Positions 44,241-51,342 of a DNA stretch of 64,000 bases are shown piece after piece. The DNA is from CAWCDJ01 sp963836015 (GTDB lineage: Bacteria > Acidobacteriota > Terriglobia > Bryobacterales > Bryobacteraceae): the NCBI GenBank assembly GCA_963836015.1, contig CAWIIF010000015.1:1612001-1676000 (forward strand). Reading direction: 5' to 3'. Made by a program: the position numbers and the translations under genes. Position 1 is the first letter of the stretch; each line of letters opens with the position of its first letter. The notes beneath the pieces are model-generated. The model saw only the letters and a program-made list of their open reading frames with translations. It did not search any database and had not been told where the DNA came from.

Positions 44241-45325
44241 CGGAAGGGGCGCTGGACTTCACCTCGGCGCTGTACCTGGGGCTGAGGCATTCGTCGCGGT
44301 CCCTCGAACCGTGGGACCAACTGACGCTCGGCAAGCCGGCGGCCATGGAAGCGCCCCCGGGCGCGGCCGAAGCGGGCGCGGAGCTCGCGGCGTTGATGGG
44401 GTGCCGGCGCGCGATCCTGGCACCCTCCACGCTGCACCTGTTCTGGGACCTGTTCGGCATGCTGGGCGATGCGGGAGCGGGTGTGTTTCTGGACGCCTGC
44501 GCGTATCCGATCGCCCGGTGGGGCGTAGAGAGGGCAGCGGCGCGCGGGGCTCCGGTGCGGGCGGTGCCGCGGCACAACGCGCGGGCACTGGGGGCGCTGC
44601 TCGACGGCGGCGCGGCCGGGCGCCGGCTGCCGGTGTTCGTCACGGACGGTTACTGCCCGGCGTGCGGCTGCACGGCGCCCGTGGCGGAACTGCTGGAGTG
44701 CCTGAGGCCGCACGGGGGGCTGCTGGTTCTCGACGATACCCAGGCAATGGGGATTTTGGGCGAATCGCCCGGGCCGGGCGCGCCGTACGGCCGGGGCGGC
44801 GGCGGCTCACTGAGGTTCCACCGCGTAAGCGAGGGGGGAGTTCTGGTGGTGAGTTCGATGGCCAAGGCGTTCGGCGTGCCGGTGGCCGTGCTGGCGGGGA
44901 GCGAGGAGATGATTTCCCAGTTCGAAGAACGCAGCGCCACACGCGTGCACTGCAGCCCGCCATCCGTGGCGGTGATTCGCGCGGTGGTTCACGCACTGGC
45001 GGTGAATCGGAGCCGCGGAGATGCGCTGCGGCTGCGGGTGGCGGCGCTGGTCCTCCGGCTGCGGGGCGGATGGGCGCGATTGGGGATCACTTCCTCGGGC
45101 GGCCCGTTCCCGATACAGACGCTACGGGCCGGACCGGAGTTCGATGCCATCCGGTTCCACCAGCGACTGCGGGCCGCGAATGTCAACGCCGCGTTGCACC
45201 GGGACCGGGGCAGCGGGGCTCGCATCAGCTTCCTGGTGACGGCGCGCCACACCGCGGCGGCGATCGACCGGACTCTTCGGGTATTTGCGGAGCTGGTGAG
45301 GGAGAGGACCTATGCGCGCGGTTGA
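44237..45325 (+). CDS. PLP-dependent aminotransferase of the alpha-oxoamine synthase type
   Basis: A 362-residue fold-type I enzyme. VLDDTQAMGILGESPG supplies the Asp that pairs with the PLP ring nitrogen, and VLVVSSMAKAFGVPVAVLAG supplies the Schiff-base lysine; both resemble 8-amino-7-oxononanoate and 2-amino-3-oxobutyrate ligases, which join an amino acid to an acyl-CoA. The Cys-rich YCPACGCTAPVAE segment just before the PLP site is unusual. The usual first-domain glycine loop is partly replaced, so the substrate is open. The GTG start overlaps the stop of the preceding gene (GTGA). Its place in an operon of otherwise non-metabolic proteins suggests it makes or modifies something for that system. 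Confidence 0.82.
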   Translation: MTEGALDFTSALYLGLRHSSRSLEPWDQLTLGKPAAMEAPPGAAEAGAELAALMGCRRAILAPSTLHLFWDLFGMLGDAGAGVFLDACAYPIARWGVERAAARGAPVRAVPRHNARALGALLDGGAAGRRLPVFVTDGYCPACGCTAPVAELLECLRPHGGLLVLDDTQAMGILGESPGPGAPYGRGGGGSLRFHRVSEGGVLVVSSMAKAFGVPVAVLAGSEEMISQFEERSATRVHCSPPSVAVIRAVVHALAVNRSRGDALRLRVAALVLRLRGGWARLGITSSGGPFPIQTLRAGPEFDAIRFHQRLRAANVNAALHRDRGSGARISFLVTARHTAAAIDRTLRVFAELVRERTYARG

Positions 45326-46439
45326 AAACCTGGAACGGGAGTTCGACTTTTCGAGCATTCCAGAGGCGGTCCTTTCGGCCCTTTCGGGCGGACCCGAGAG
45401 CGTGGCGGTCCGGCTGGCGGCCGCGCTGGGCAACCGCGACGAAGACCACCTCACGAGCCTCGTCTTCTTCTGGCGCCACGCGGAGCGGGGCGGGCGCAAA
45501 CTGATGGCGGGCGAACCGGGCTTCGATGCGCTGGCCAAGGAGTGGCTGGAGATTCGCGAGACGGTGGTCCGCCCGGTGCTGGCGCGGAGTTCGGCGCGGT
45601 CGGGTTTGCCCGGGACTAAGGGTGGTTCCGTAATCGCGAGGGTCTGGGCGTTCGCGATGGGGGTGCCCGCGAAAGCCTCCTCGCAAGCCAAGCTGGTCAG
45701 GAAAGTGGGCGGCCTCCAGCTTACGGACATCGCCCTGATGATCAACAGTCTCTCCGATACGGAGTTCGTGATCTCGCCGGCGCGGAAAATCGCGATCCGC
45801 GAGTCGGCCGCGGCGCTGCGCTCGATCAACGTAGATACACACCTGGTAATCTGGCTGCGGCCGGCCGAGCGGTACCTGGCGGAAGCGGCGGCGCAGCTTC
45901 GGGGCCTGTGCGTGGATTCGGGCGCGCGCTCCCTGATGTTCGACGTGGAGGAGCCGTGGACGCGGAATCCGGCGATCCACGGCAAGCACGCGGAGGCGAA
46001 GGCGCAGGCGATTGTCGATCGATTCTGGGGCTTCACTTCGTGGCCGTGCCCATTGGGCGCAAGCGGAATCACGTATATTCCCGCTGCGGTGAAGCCGGTG
46101 GCGGCGCGATGCGACTACGTGCTGCCGCAGGCATACAGCGTCGATAAGCCGAGCAACGTGTACCGGCCGGGTGTGACGCAGGCGGAGGCTCACCGTCTCT
46201 GGAGCCCGCTGGGCAAGCCGGTGGTGATGGGGCTGGCGGCCTACAAGCTCAATCATCATGGCGGCCTCACGGACGCTGGAGCGATGCAGAAGGCGATCGC
46301 GGCGGCCGAGGATCTGCGCGTGAACGAGGCGGCCTACTGGTCGCTCGAATGGATTCACGTGCCGGGAGCGAAGGCGGATTTCCTGCGTCAGGCCTCGACG
46401 AAGGCGAGGAAGGGAATCAGCCAGAAGGCGAGCCTGTAG
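45312..46439 (+). CDS. TIM-barrel, glycoside-hydrolase-like protein of unknown function
   Basis: A 375-residue protein. The first 130 residues are helical (NLEREFDFSSIPEAVLSALS; VVRPVLARSSARSG). From about residue 135 it reads like a TIM barrel: LTDIALMINSLSDTEFVISP, THLVIWLRPAERYLAEAAAQ, SLMFDVEEPWTRN with a DxE pair at a strand end, CDYVLPQAYSVDK and PVVMGLAAYKLNHHGGLTDA, then AAYWSLEWI. The DVE and LPQAY pattern resembles GH25-type and related cell-wall hydrolases, where an Asp and a Glu act in catalysis. No signal peptide. The ATG at 45312 overlaps the PLP gene by 14 bp and is preceded by GAGAGGA. Confidence 0.7.
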   Translation: MRAVENLEREFDFSSIPEAVLSALSGGPESVAVRLAAALGNRDEDHLTSLVFFWRHAERGGRKLMAGEPGFDALAKEWLEIRETVVRPVLARSSARSGLPGTKGGSVIARVWAFAMGVPAKASSQAKLVRKVGGLQLTDIALMINSLSDTEFVISPARKIAIRESAAALRSINVDTHLVIWLRPAERYLAEAAAQLRGLCVDSGARSLMFDVEEPWTRNPAIHGKHAEAKAQAIVDRFWGFTSWPCPLGASGITYIPAAVKPVAARCDYVLPQAYSVDKPSNVYRPGVTQAEAHRLWSPLGKPVVMGLAAYKLNHHGGLTDAGAMQKAIAAAEDLRVNEAAYWSLEWIHVPGAKADFLRQASTKARKGISQKASL

Positions 46440-46460
46440 GGTGTCCACAAGGAGCATTCC

Positions 46461-47381
46461 ATGAGCGAAGAATTCGAATTCGAAGCGGACCTGATTGGGG
46501 AAGAGGAGTATCGCCGAACGTTCCGGCCGCCGCGGCAGGCACGGAGATTTCCGCCGCCGCAGCGCAGGCATTATCCGCGGCCGCTGCTCCGCGCGGGGTA
46601 CGCGGGGGTCGTGACGACCGGGTCCGATTTCGTCCGCTGGGTGCAGCAGTGCCTGGCTACGGCGCTCGGCAACGGGGTGCCGCAGAACGGAATTATGGGA
46701 CCGGCGACGCGACGCGCGATTCGCATGTTTCAAAAGGAGCAAGGACTGCCGGACACGGGAATCGTCGATGCTGCCACGGAGGGCGCGCTGCGGGAGGCTT
46801 GCGCAGCGCCGGCGGTTCCCTTCGAATTAGAGGAAGAAGAGGGCGCCGAACAGGAGTTTCAGGTCACCGGCCAGGTGGCGGTGACCATCACGCGATCGCC
46901 GCGAACCGGCGTTACCGCGCTCACCGGCGGCGAGGCGGGCATAAGGCAGCCCGGAATCTACATCATCTATGTCAATCAGACCCCCTGGTATGTGGGGCTT
47001 GCCGAGCGCAGCGTCTATGCGAGGTTTCAGGACCGGTTCAAGTCGCTGAGCGATTTCGATATCGATGCCAAGTGCCTGGATGGGCGGCAAATCGAATGGC
47101 TCAACGTCGGCAAACCGGCCATCACGGGAGGCGGAGTCGGGAGGCGTTCGCAAAAGAAGCGACAGCCGTACCGCGCGGTTCCGCCGTTGACGGCCGCTCT
47201 TTCGCTGCTCGAACAGTACCTGATCAAGAGCCTCGGCACCAGGGAGATCAAGGTTGGGAAGAAGGTGATCAAACGGGGCGGCAACAAGCAGACCGAGCCC
47301 GTGCATTTCGATTCCGGCGGCGCGCTCATCCTGACGGAAGGCACCAGCGTCACAACGAGAGATAAGAAAAATCCCATTTAG
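46461..47381 (+). CDS. Peptidoglycan-binding domain fused to a GIY-YIG-like domain
   Basis: A 306-residue protein in three parts. The N-terminus MSEEFEFEADLIGEEEYRR is acidic and aromatic, like those of the two glycine-zipper proteins. Residues about 50-115 form a PG_binding_1 domain (VRWVQQCLATALGNGVPQNG, then GPATRRAIRMFQKEQGLPDT). From about residue 160 comes a GIY-YIG-type fold: GIY at 165-167, YVG at 177-179 in TPWYVGLAERSVYARFQDRF, Arg residues in the next helix, and ALSLLEQYLIKSLG with Glu251 where the catalytic Glu of UvrC-type nucleases lies. Such a fusion is rare; it could be a nuclease delivered to, or anchored in, the cell wall. ATG at 46461 with AAGGAG before it. No Sec signal. 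Confidence 0.78.
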   Translation: MSEEFEFEADLIGEEEYRRTFRPPRQARRFPPPQRRHYPRPLLRAGYAGVVTTGSDFVRWVQQCLATALGNGVPQNGIMGPATRRAIRMFQKEQGLPDTGIVDAATEGALREACAAPAVPFELEEEEGAEQEFQVTGQVAVTITRSPRTGVTALTGGEAGIRQPGIYIIYVNQTPWYVGLAERSVYARFQDRFKSLSDFDIDAKCLDGRQIEWLNVGKPAITGGGVGRRSQKKRQPYRAVPPLTAALSLLEQYLIKSLGTREIKVGKKVIKRGGNKQTEPVHFDSGGALILTEGTSVTTRDKKNPI

Positions 47382-47404
47382 AGAGACCACGAGCCGGAAA
47401 CGCC

Positions 47405-48235
47405 ATGGCATCCGAAATCATCGATTCTCACTGCCACGCCGGAAAGGGCGATGGGTTCACAGGCCCCTGGGACACGGCTGCGCCGCTGCGCAAGTACCTG
47501 GTACGCGCTTCCCGGGCCGGGATCGCCCGCACGGTGTTGTTCGCGGCGTTTCACTCGGATTATGCCGTGGCCAACCGTGAGGTGGCGCGCATTGTTGCCA
47601 GCCGTCCGGGCCGCTTCCAGGGGTTCGCGTTCGTCCACGCGGAGCGCGACCGAGGCCGGGTGGGGCAAATGGTACGGACGGCGGTCCGCGAGTACGGATT
47701 CGTGGGGATCAAGGTGCACCGTTATGACGCGCGGCTCACGCGGGAAATCTGCGAAGCGGCACGGGCATTCTCGTTGCCGGTGTTGTACGACCCGATGGGC
47801 GAGGTGGCCATCGCCCATCTGCTGGCGGCCGAGTATCCGGATGTCAACTTCGTGATCGCCCACCTGGGAAGCTTCGCCGACGACTGGCGCGCGCAAGTGA
47901 GCTTCCTCGATTCCCTGGCGCGCTACCCGAATATATTCACCGACACTTCGGGCGTGCGGCGCTTCGACCTGCTGGAGGAAGGGCTGGCGCGCGCCGGTCC
48001 GGAGAAACTGTTGTTCGGGTCCGACGGGCCGTGGCTGCACCCGGGGGTGGAACTGTTCAAGGTGCGGGCGCTCGGGCTGGCGCCGGCGGCGGAGGAGCTG
48101 ATTCTGGGCGGCAACTTCCGGCGGCTCATTTCCAAGGTTCGAGCGGACGCCGTTGCGAGCCGGTCGACCGGTGCGCCGGGCGCCGCTCCGCAGCTCGAGT
48201 TTCGCGACCCATGGCCGGGCGCCTCGCCGGTGTAA
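47405..48235 (+). CDS. Amidohydrolase family protein (metal-dependent TIM barrel)
   Basis: A 276-residue amidohydrolase-2-type enzyme. It starts IIDSHCHAGKGDG with the HxH metal motif, and later has GFVGIKVHRYDARL, NFVIAHLGSFADDW (metal-ligand His) and KLLFGSDGPWLHP (Asp). These are the usual barrel-end metal ligands of the PF04909 group, which hydrolyse or decarboxylate small cyclic or amide substrates. The last 30 residues are variable and Pro-rich. The ATG at 47405 follows the stop of the GIY-YIG fusion gene by 23 bp, so it closes the operon. The convergent sigma-54 regulator's stop is 6 bp away. Substrate unknown. Confidence 0.85.
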   Translation: MASEIIDSHCHAGKGDGFTGPWDTAAPLRKYLVRASRAGIARTVLFAAFHSDYAVANREVARIVASRPGRFQGFAFVHAERDRGRVGQMVRTAVREYGFVGIKVHRYDARLTREICEAARAFSLPVLYDPMGEVAIAHLLAAEYPDVNFVIAHLGSFADDWRAQVSFLDSLARYPNIFTDTSGVRRFDLLEEGLARAGPEKLLFGSDGPWLHPGVELFKVRALGLAPAAEELILGGNFRRLISKVRADAVASRSTGAPGAAPQLEFRDPWPGASPV

Positions 48236-48241
48236 GGGCCG

Positions 48242-49606
48242 TCAGCCTGCCAGCAGGCCGGCCTTGCGCCACTTTTGCAGGATGCGATCGGTGACGCCGA
48301 GACGTTTCGCCGCGTGTTGGAGGCTCTTTTCCTGTTGCACGGTGATGCGGATGGCGGCCAGGCGCGCGGCGTCGCTGATCTGCCGGAGGCCGGCGCCCCC
48401 CGCCAGGGCCCGCCGGATACTCTCTTCGAAAGCGCCGTCGGGCCAGGATGGGACCGCCACGCCCGACGGCCGGTCCTGTTCGGGAATATCGCCGGCGGTG
48501 ATCGGCCCCGGGCCGACATGCCGGTTTCCGATGCGGTGGACGAGCTGGCGTAAATCGCGGACGTTGCCCGGATAGTCTCGGTTCACAAGAAACTGCTGCA
48601 CCGGCTCTTCCATTGCGGGAGGATCTTCCACGGAGATCGCGCGGCGCAGAAAGTGATTCGCCAGGAGCCGGATGTCCTCGCGCCGCTCGCGAAGGGGAGG
48701 CGTCCGAAAGACCCAGCCGGCCAGCCGGTAGTAGAGGTCGCGGCGAAATTCGCCGCGATTCACGAGGTCTTCGAGGTCGCGGTTGGTGGCACACACCAGG
48801 CGAAACTCGGTTCGCTGCCAGGAGTTACCGCCGACGCGCTTATACATGCGCTCCTGAATCGCGCGCAGAAGCTGGGATTGCAGGCCGGCGCCCAGCTCGC
48901 CGACTTCGTCGAGGAAGAGAGTGCCTCCATCGGCCTGCGCCAACGCACCCTCGCGCGGGGCGATGGCGCCGGTAAAGGCGCCGCGCTCGTGCCCGAACAG
49001 TTCGCTACCGGAGAGCTCCGGCACGAGCGTCGTACAGTCCACCGTGACCAGTTCGCCGCGGCGCTCGCGGCCGTCGAGGTGATGGATCACCCTGGCAAGC
49101 AGCTCCTTGCCGGTCCCGCTTTCGCCCATGAGCAGAATGGGAGCCTCGGTGAACCGGGCGGCTTCGGCGACACTCCGGACAAACGCCCGCCACACGGCGC
49201 TGTTTCCGATCAACGTGCCGGCCACCGCTGGATCGGCCACCAGGTCGTCGACGGCGGACCATCGCTCGAGCCTGGCCTGGATGTGCTGCGCGGTCGAAGG
49301 ACCGCCGCGCCAGGCAATCACGTCGGCTGCACCGGCCTCGAGCAGGCGCCAGGTGGAGACCAGATCGAGAGCCGCGGGTTGCGCCGCTACAGCGATCACC
49401 TGACCGCCCGATTGCCGCCGGGCTTCGCCCAGGAGGGCGATCAAGGCGCCGGTAATCTCGGAGAAGCTGACGATGCCGTGACCCTGTGATAGGCGGCGTG
49501 AGGCGGGGGCAAGACCAAGCCCGGCATCGGCGAGCGACCGCAGAAGGTCGTCGGGCGCACGACCGGTTCCGCAATGGCAGAACCATGCTGGCGGCGCCTT
49601 CGGCAC
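48242..49606 (-). CDS. Sigma-54-dependent transcriptional activator, Fis-type
   Basis: A 454-residue bacterial enhancer-binding protein. The N-terminal 130 residues resemble a receiver (IAVAAQPAALDLVSTWRLLE) but lack a clear phosphorylated Asp. The AAA+ domain is complete: Walker A LLMGESGTGKELLARVIHH, the sigma-54 contact loop GAFTGA in LFGHERGAFTGAI, Walker B GGTLFLDEVGEL, and ATNRDLEDLV with RRDLYYRLAGW. The C-terminus (LQHAAKRLGVTDRILQKWRK) is a Fis-type helix-turn-helix. It is convergent with the eight-gene operon, whose promoter matches sigma-54, and is its probable activator. The signal it senses is unknown. The ATG is at 49604-49606. Confidence 0.9.
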   Translation of the reverse strand: MPKAPPAWFCHCGTGRAPDDLLRSLADAGLGLAPASRRLSQGHGIVSFSEITGALIALLGEARRQSGGQVIAVAAQPAALDLVSTWRLLEAGAADVIAWRGGPSTAQHIQARLERWSAVDDLVADPAVAGTLIGNSAVWRAFVRSVAEAARFTEAPILLMGESGTGKELLARVIHHLDGRERRGELVTVDCTTLVPELSGSELFGHERGAFTGAIAPREGALAQADGGTLFLDEVGELGAGLQSQLLRAIQERMYKRVGGNSWQRTEFRLVCATNRDLEDLVNRGEFRRDLYYRLAGWVFRTPPLRERREDIRLLANHFLRRAISVEDPPAMEEPVQQFLVNRDYPGNVRDLRQLVHRIGNRHVGPGPITAGDIPEQDRPSGVAVPSWPDGAFEESIRRALAGGAGLRQISDAARLAAIRITVQQEKSLQHAAKRLGVTDRILQKWRKAGLLAG

Positions 49607-50123
49607 GTAACTCTAGCCCAATACGGGACCGAAGAGATAGATAAGATCGGGCATCCAATCCTCCTTCGTCAAATTTCGGCGCTCGGAGCCGACCGGAATC
49701 ATCTTATGGTTGCCGCCGGCCAAAGTAGCAGCCGCAACGGTCCACGCTTTCCAGGCGGAAGGATTAGCAGATCAAGACGCAAATCAACCGCAGGATGCGA
49801 GGAGAAGGCCCCTGCGGGACTTCCAGGGTCGTGGCGAAGACCCCGGCGGCATTCTGGATGTGCCAGATGGTATGGGCCGAAATGGCGAGATGCCCAATCA
49901 GCCTGCCTGTAACTTGTTTTGCCCGCAACAAGGTCGGGGGTCCCGAAATATCGGAAGAGATAGGTAACCCGACCACGCACAGCACGAGCAGGAGAGTTAC
50001 AGCACCGGCAATACCTCGACGCCAAACGACGTGCATCCCCGTTGTCTGACCAAGCTATCACCTGCCTGGGGTCGAAGCAAGGCCCGTCCGCAGCTTTCAG
50101 GCGCGCCTCGATACACTGGAACT
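49607..50123. other. 517-bp stretch with no well-supported gene
   Basis: Lies between the divergent activator and hydrolase genes. A 90-codon minus-strand frame at 49764-50036 is listed separately with low confidence. Base composition is less GC-rich than the neighbours, and no repeat, tRNA or clear promoter was recognised. Confidence 0.5.
49764..50036 (-). CDS. Possible small membrane or secreted protein
   Basis: A 90-residue frame starting MHVVWRRGIAGAVTLLLVLCVVG, which would be a signal anchor, followed by a neutral segment (VTGRLIGHLAISAHTIWHIQ) and a hydrophobic end. ACGGGG precedes the ATG. It has no family resemblance I can see and its codon pattern is less biased than that of the neighbours, so it may not be coding. 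Confidence 0.3.
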   Translation of the reverse strand: MHVVWRRGIAGAVTLLLVLCVVGLPISSDISGPPTLLRAKQVTGRLIGHLAISAHTIWHIQNAAGVFATTLEVPQGPSPRILRLICVLIC

Positions 50124-51074
50124 ATGCGCCTTTCGCGGGTCGCCGCTGCCGCCGTCCTTCTTGTGCCGATCGGCGTGTTCGTCGCCTGGCCCCTGCTGCG
50201 CTACAGCCGCCAGAACCTCGAGACGTTGACGCTCGACGAGGGGGCGCGCCGGAAGGCACCCGGCCTGTTCGTCCGCCTCTCCGGGGGTGTCACGCACTAC
50301 CAGGCGGCCGGTCCGGAAGGCGAAGGCGGCACTCCGGTCCTGCTGGTCCCGGGCTTCTCCACACCGTACAACGTCTGGGATCCGACCTTCTGGGCGCTGG
50401 CCAACGCGGATATCCGGGTGATCCGCTACGACCTGTACGGGCGCGGGTGGTCCGACCGCCCGGATGCGTCCTACGACGCCGCGTTCTACGACCGGCAGAT
50501 TCTCGACCTGCTGGACGCGCTGCGGATTCCGCAGGTCGATATTGCGGGCGTTTCGATGGGCGGACCGATCGCCGCGGCGTTCGCCAACCGGCACCCCTCG
50601 CGGGTCCGCCGTGTGCTGCTGTTCGACCCCGGCTACTGGAAAGACTTCCCCCTTCCGTTCGCTCTGCGTACGCCGCTTCTCGGCGAATACAACATGGCGG
50701 TCACCATCGCGCCGGGTCTGCCGCAATCGCAGTGGGCCGACTTCCTCCATCCCGAGCGCTATCCGCACTACCTGGACCCCTATTACACGCAGATGCGCTA
50801 CCGCGGCTTCCGGCGGGCGCTGCTCCGCACTTTGCGGAACTACCTGTCAAAGGATGTGACCGGCGAGTTCGCGGCGCTCGGGCGCGGCGGGAAACCGGTA
50901 CTGCTGGTGTGGGGCAAGGCGGATCAGGACGTGCCGTTCGAGCTGAGCGAGAAGGTGAGAAGCGCGGTCCCGCAGGCCGAATTCCATCCGGTCGACGACG
51001 CCGCGCACATTCCACACTACGAGCACCCGGAGATCGTCAACCCTGTAGTGATCGACTTCCTCCGGCGTCCGTGA
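50124..51074 (+). CDS. Alpha/beta hydrolase, membrane-anchored
   Basis: A 316-residue serine hydrolase with an N-terminal anchor or signal (MRLSRVAAAAVLLVPIGVFV). Fold motifs: VLLVPGFSTPYNVWDP (oxyanion region), RYDLYGRGWSDRP, nucleophile elbow IAGVSMGGPIAA with the catalytic Ser, the acid in VWGKADQDVPF and the catalytic His in DDAAHIPHYEHPE. The triad is therefore complete. Substrate unknown; the family includes esterases and lipid hydrolases. The ATG at 50124 is chosen because the membrane segment follows at once. It is convergent with the small gene at 51092. Confidence 0.88.
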   Translation: MRLSRVAAAAVLLVPIGVFVAWPLLRYSRQNLETLTLDEGARRKAPGLFVRLSGGVTHYQAAGPEGEGGTPVLLVPGFSTPYNVWDPTFWALANADIRVIRYDLYGRGWSDRPDASYDAAFYDRQILDLLDALRIPQVDIAGVSMGGPIAAAFANRHPSRVRRVLLFDPGYWKDFPLPFALRTPLLGEYNMAVTIAPGLPQSQWADFLHPERYPHYLDPYYTQMRYRGFRRALLRTLRNYLSKDVTGEFAALGRGGKPVLLVWGKADQDVPFELSEKVRSAVPQAEFHPVDDAAHIPHYEHPEIVNPVVIDFLRRP

Positions 51075-51091
51075 ACCGGCCGGCTCCGCTC

Positions 51092-51301
51092 TTACCGCAC
51101 GATCTCGACGTGCGCGGAGTCCAGTTCGTAGCCTTCGTCTTTGGCCGTGGCGAGCGCCACCGCCCGCAGCGCTTCATCGCCCGCATTGTGCGCCTGCTCG
51201 GGGCACGTGCGCCGGATGACCTCCGCGCCCACCTGGATCATCACCTGCCAGTGCTTCTTGTCTGCGTTCCATTCCACCTTGGCTTCGGTTGCCGATACCA
51301 T
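51092..51301 (-). CDS. Small conserved-looking protein of unknown function
   Basis: A 69-residue soluble protein (MVSATEAKVEWNADKKHWQV ... DEALRAVALATAKDEGYELD). The pattern of a short beta segment, a Cys-Pro (TCPEQA) and a helix followed by DEGYELDSAHVEIVR is compact and regular, which argues for a real gene. AGGAAGGG lies upstream of its ATG. It is divergent from the FAD oxidoreductase gene by 41 bp. No function is evident. Confidence 0.65.
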   Translation of the reverse strand: MVSATEAKVEWNADKKHWQVMIQVGAEVIRRTCPEQAHNAGDEALRAVALATAKDEGYELDSAHVEIVR

Positions 51302-51342
51302 ATTGTGCCGCCCTTCCTGTCATAAGATTACAAAGGAATCCG

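Noticed and set aside
39501..48235. Extracellular contractile injection system or phage-tail cluster
   Set aside because: No sheath, tube, baseplate, spike or AAA+ ClpV/FtsH-like gene was seen; only effector-like genes are present, so a particle encoded here is not supported.
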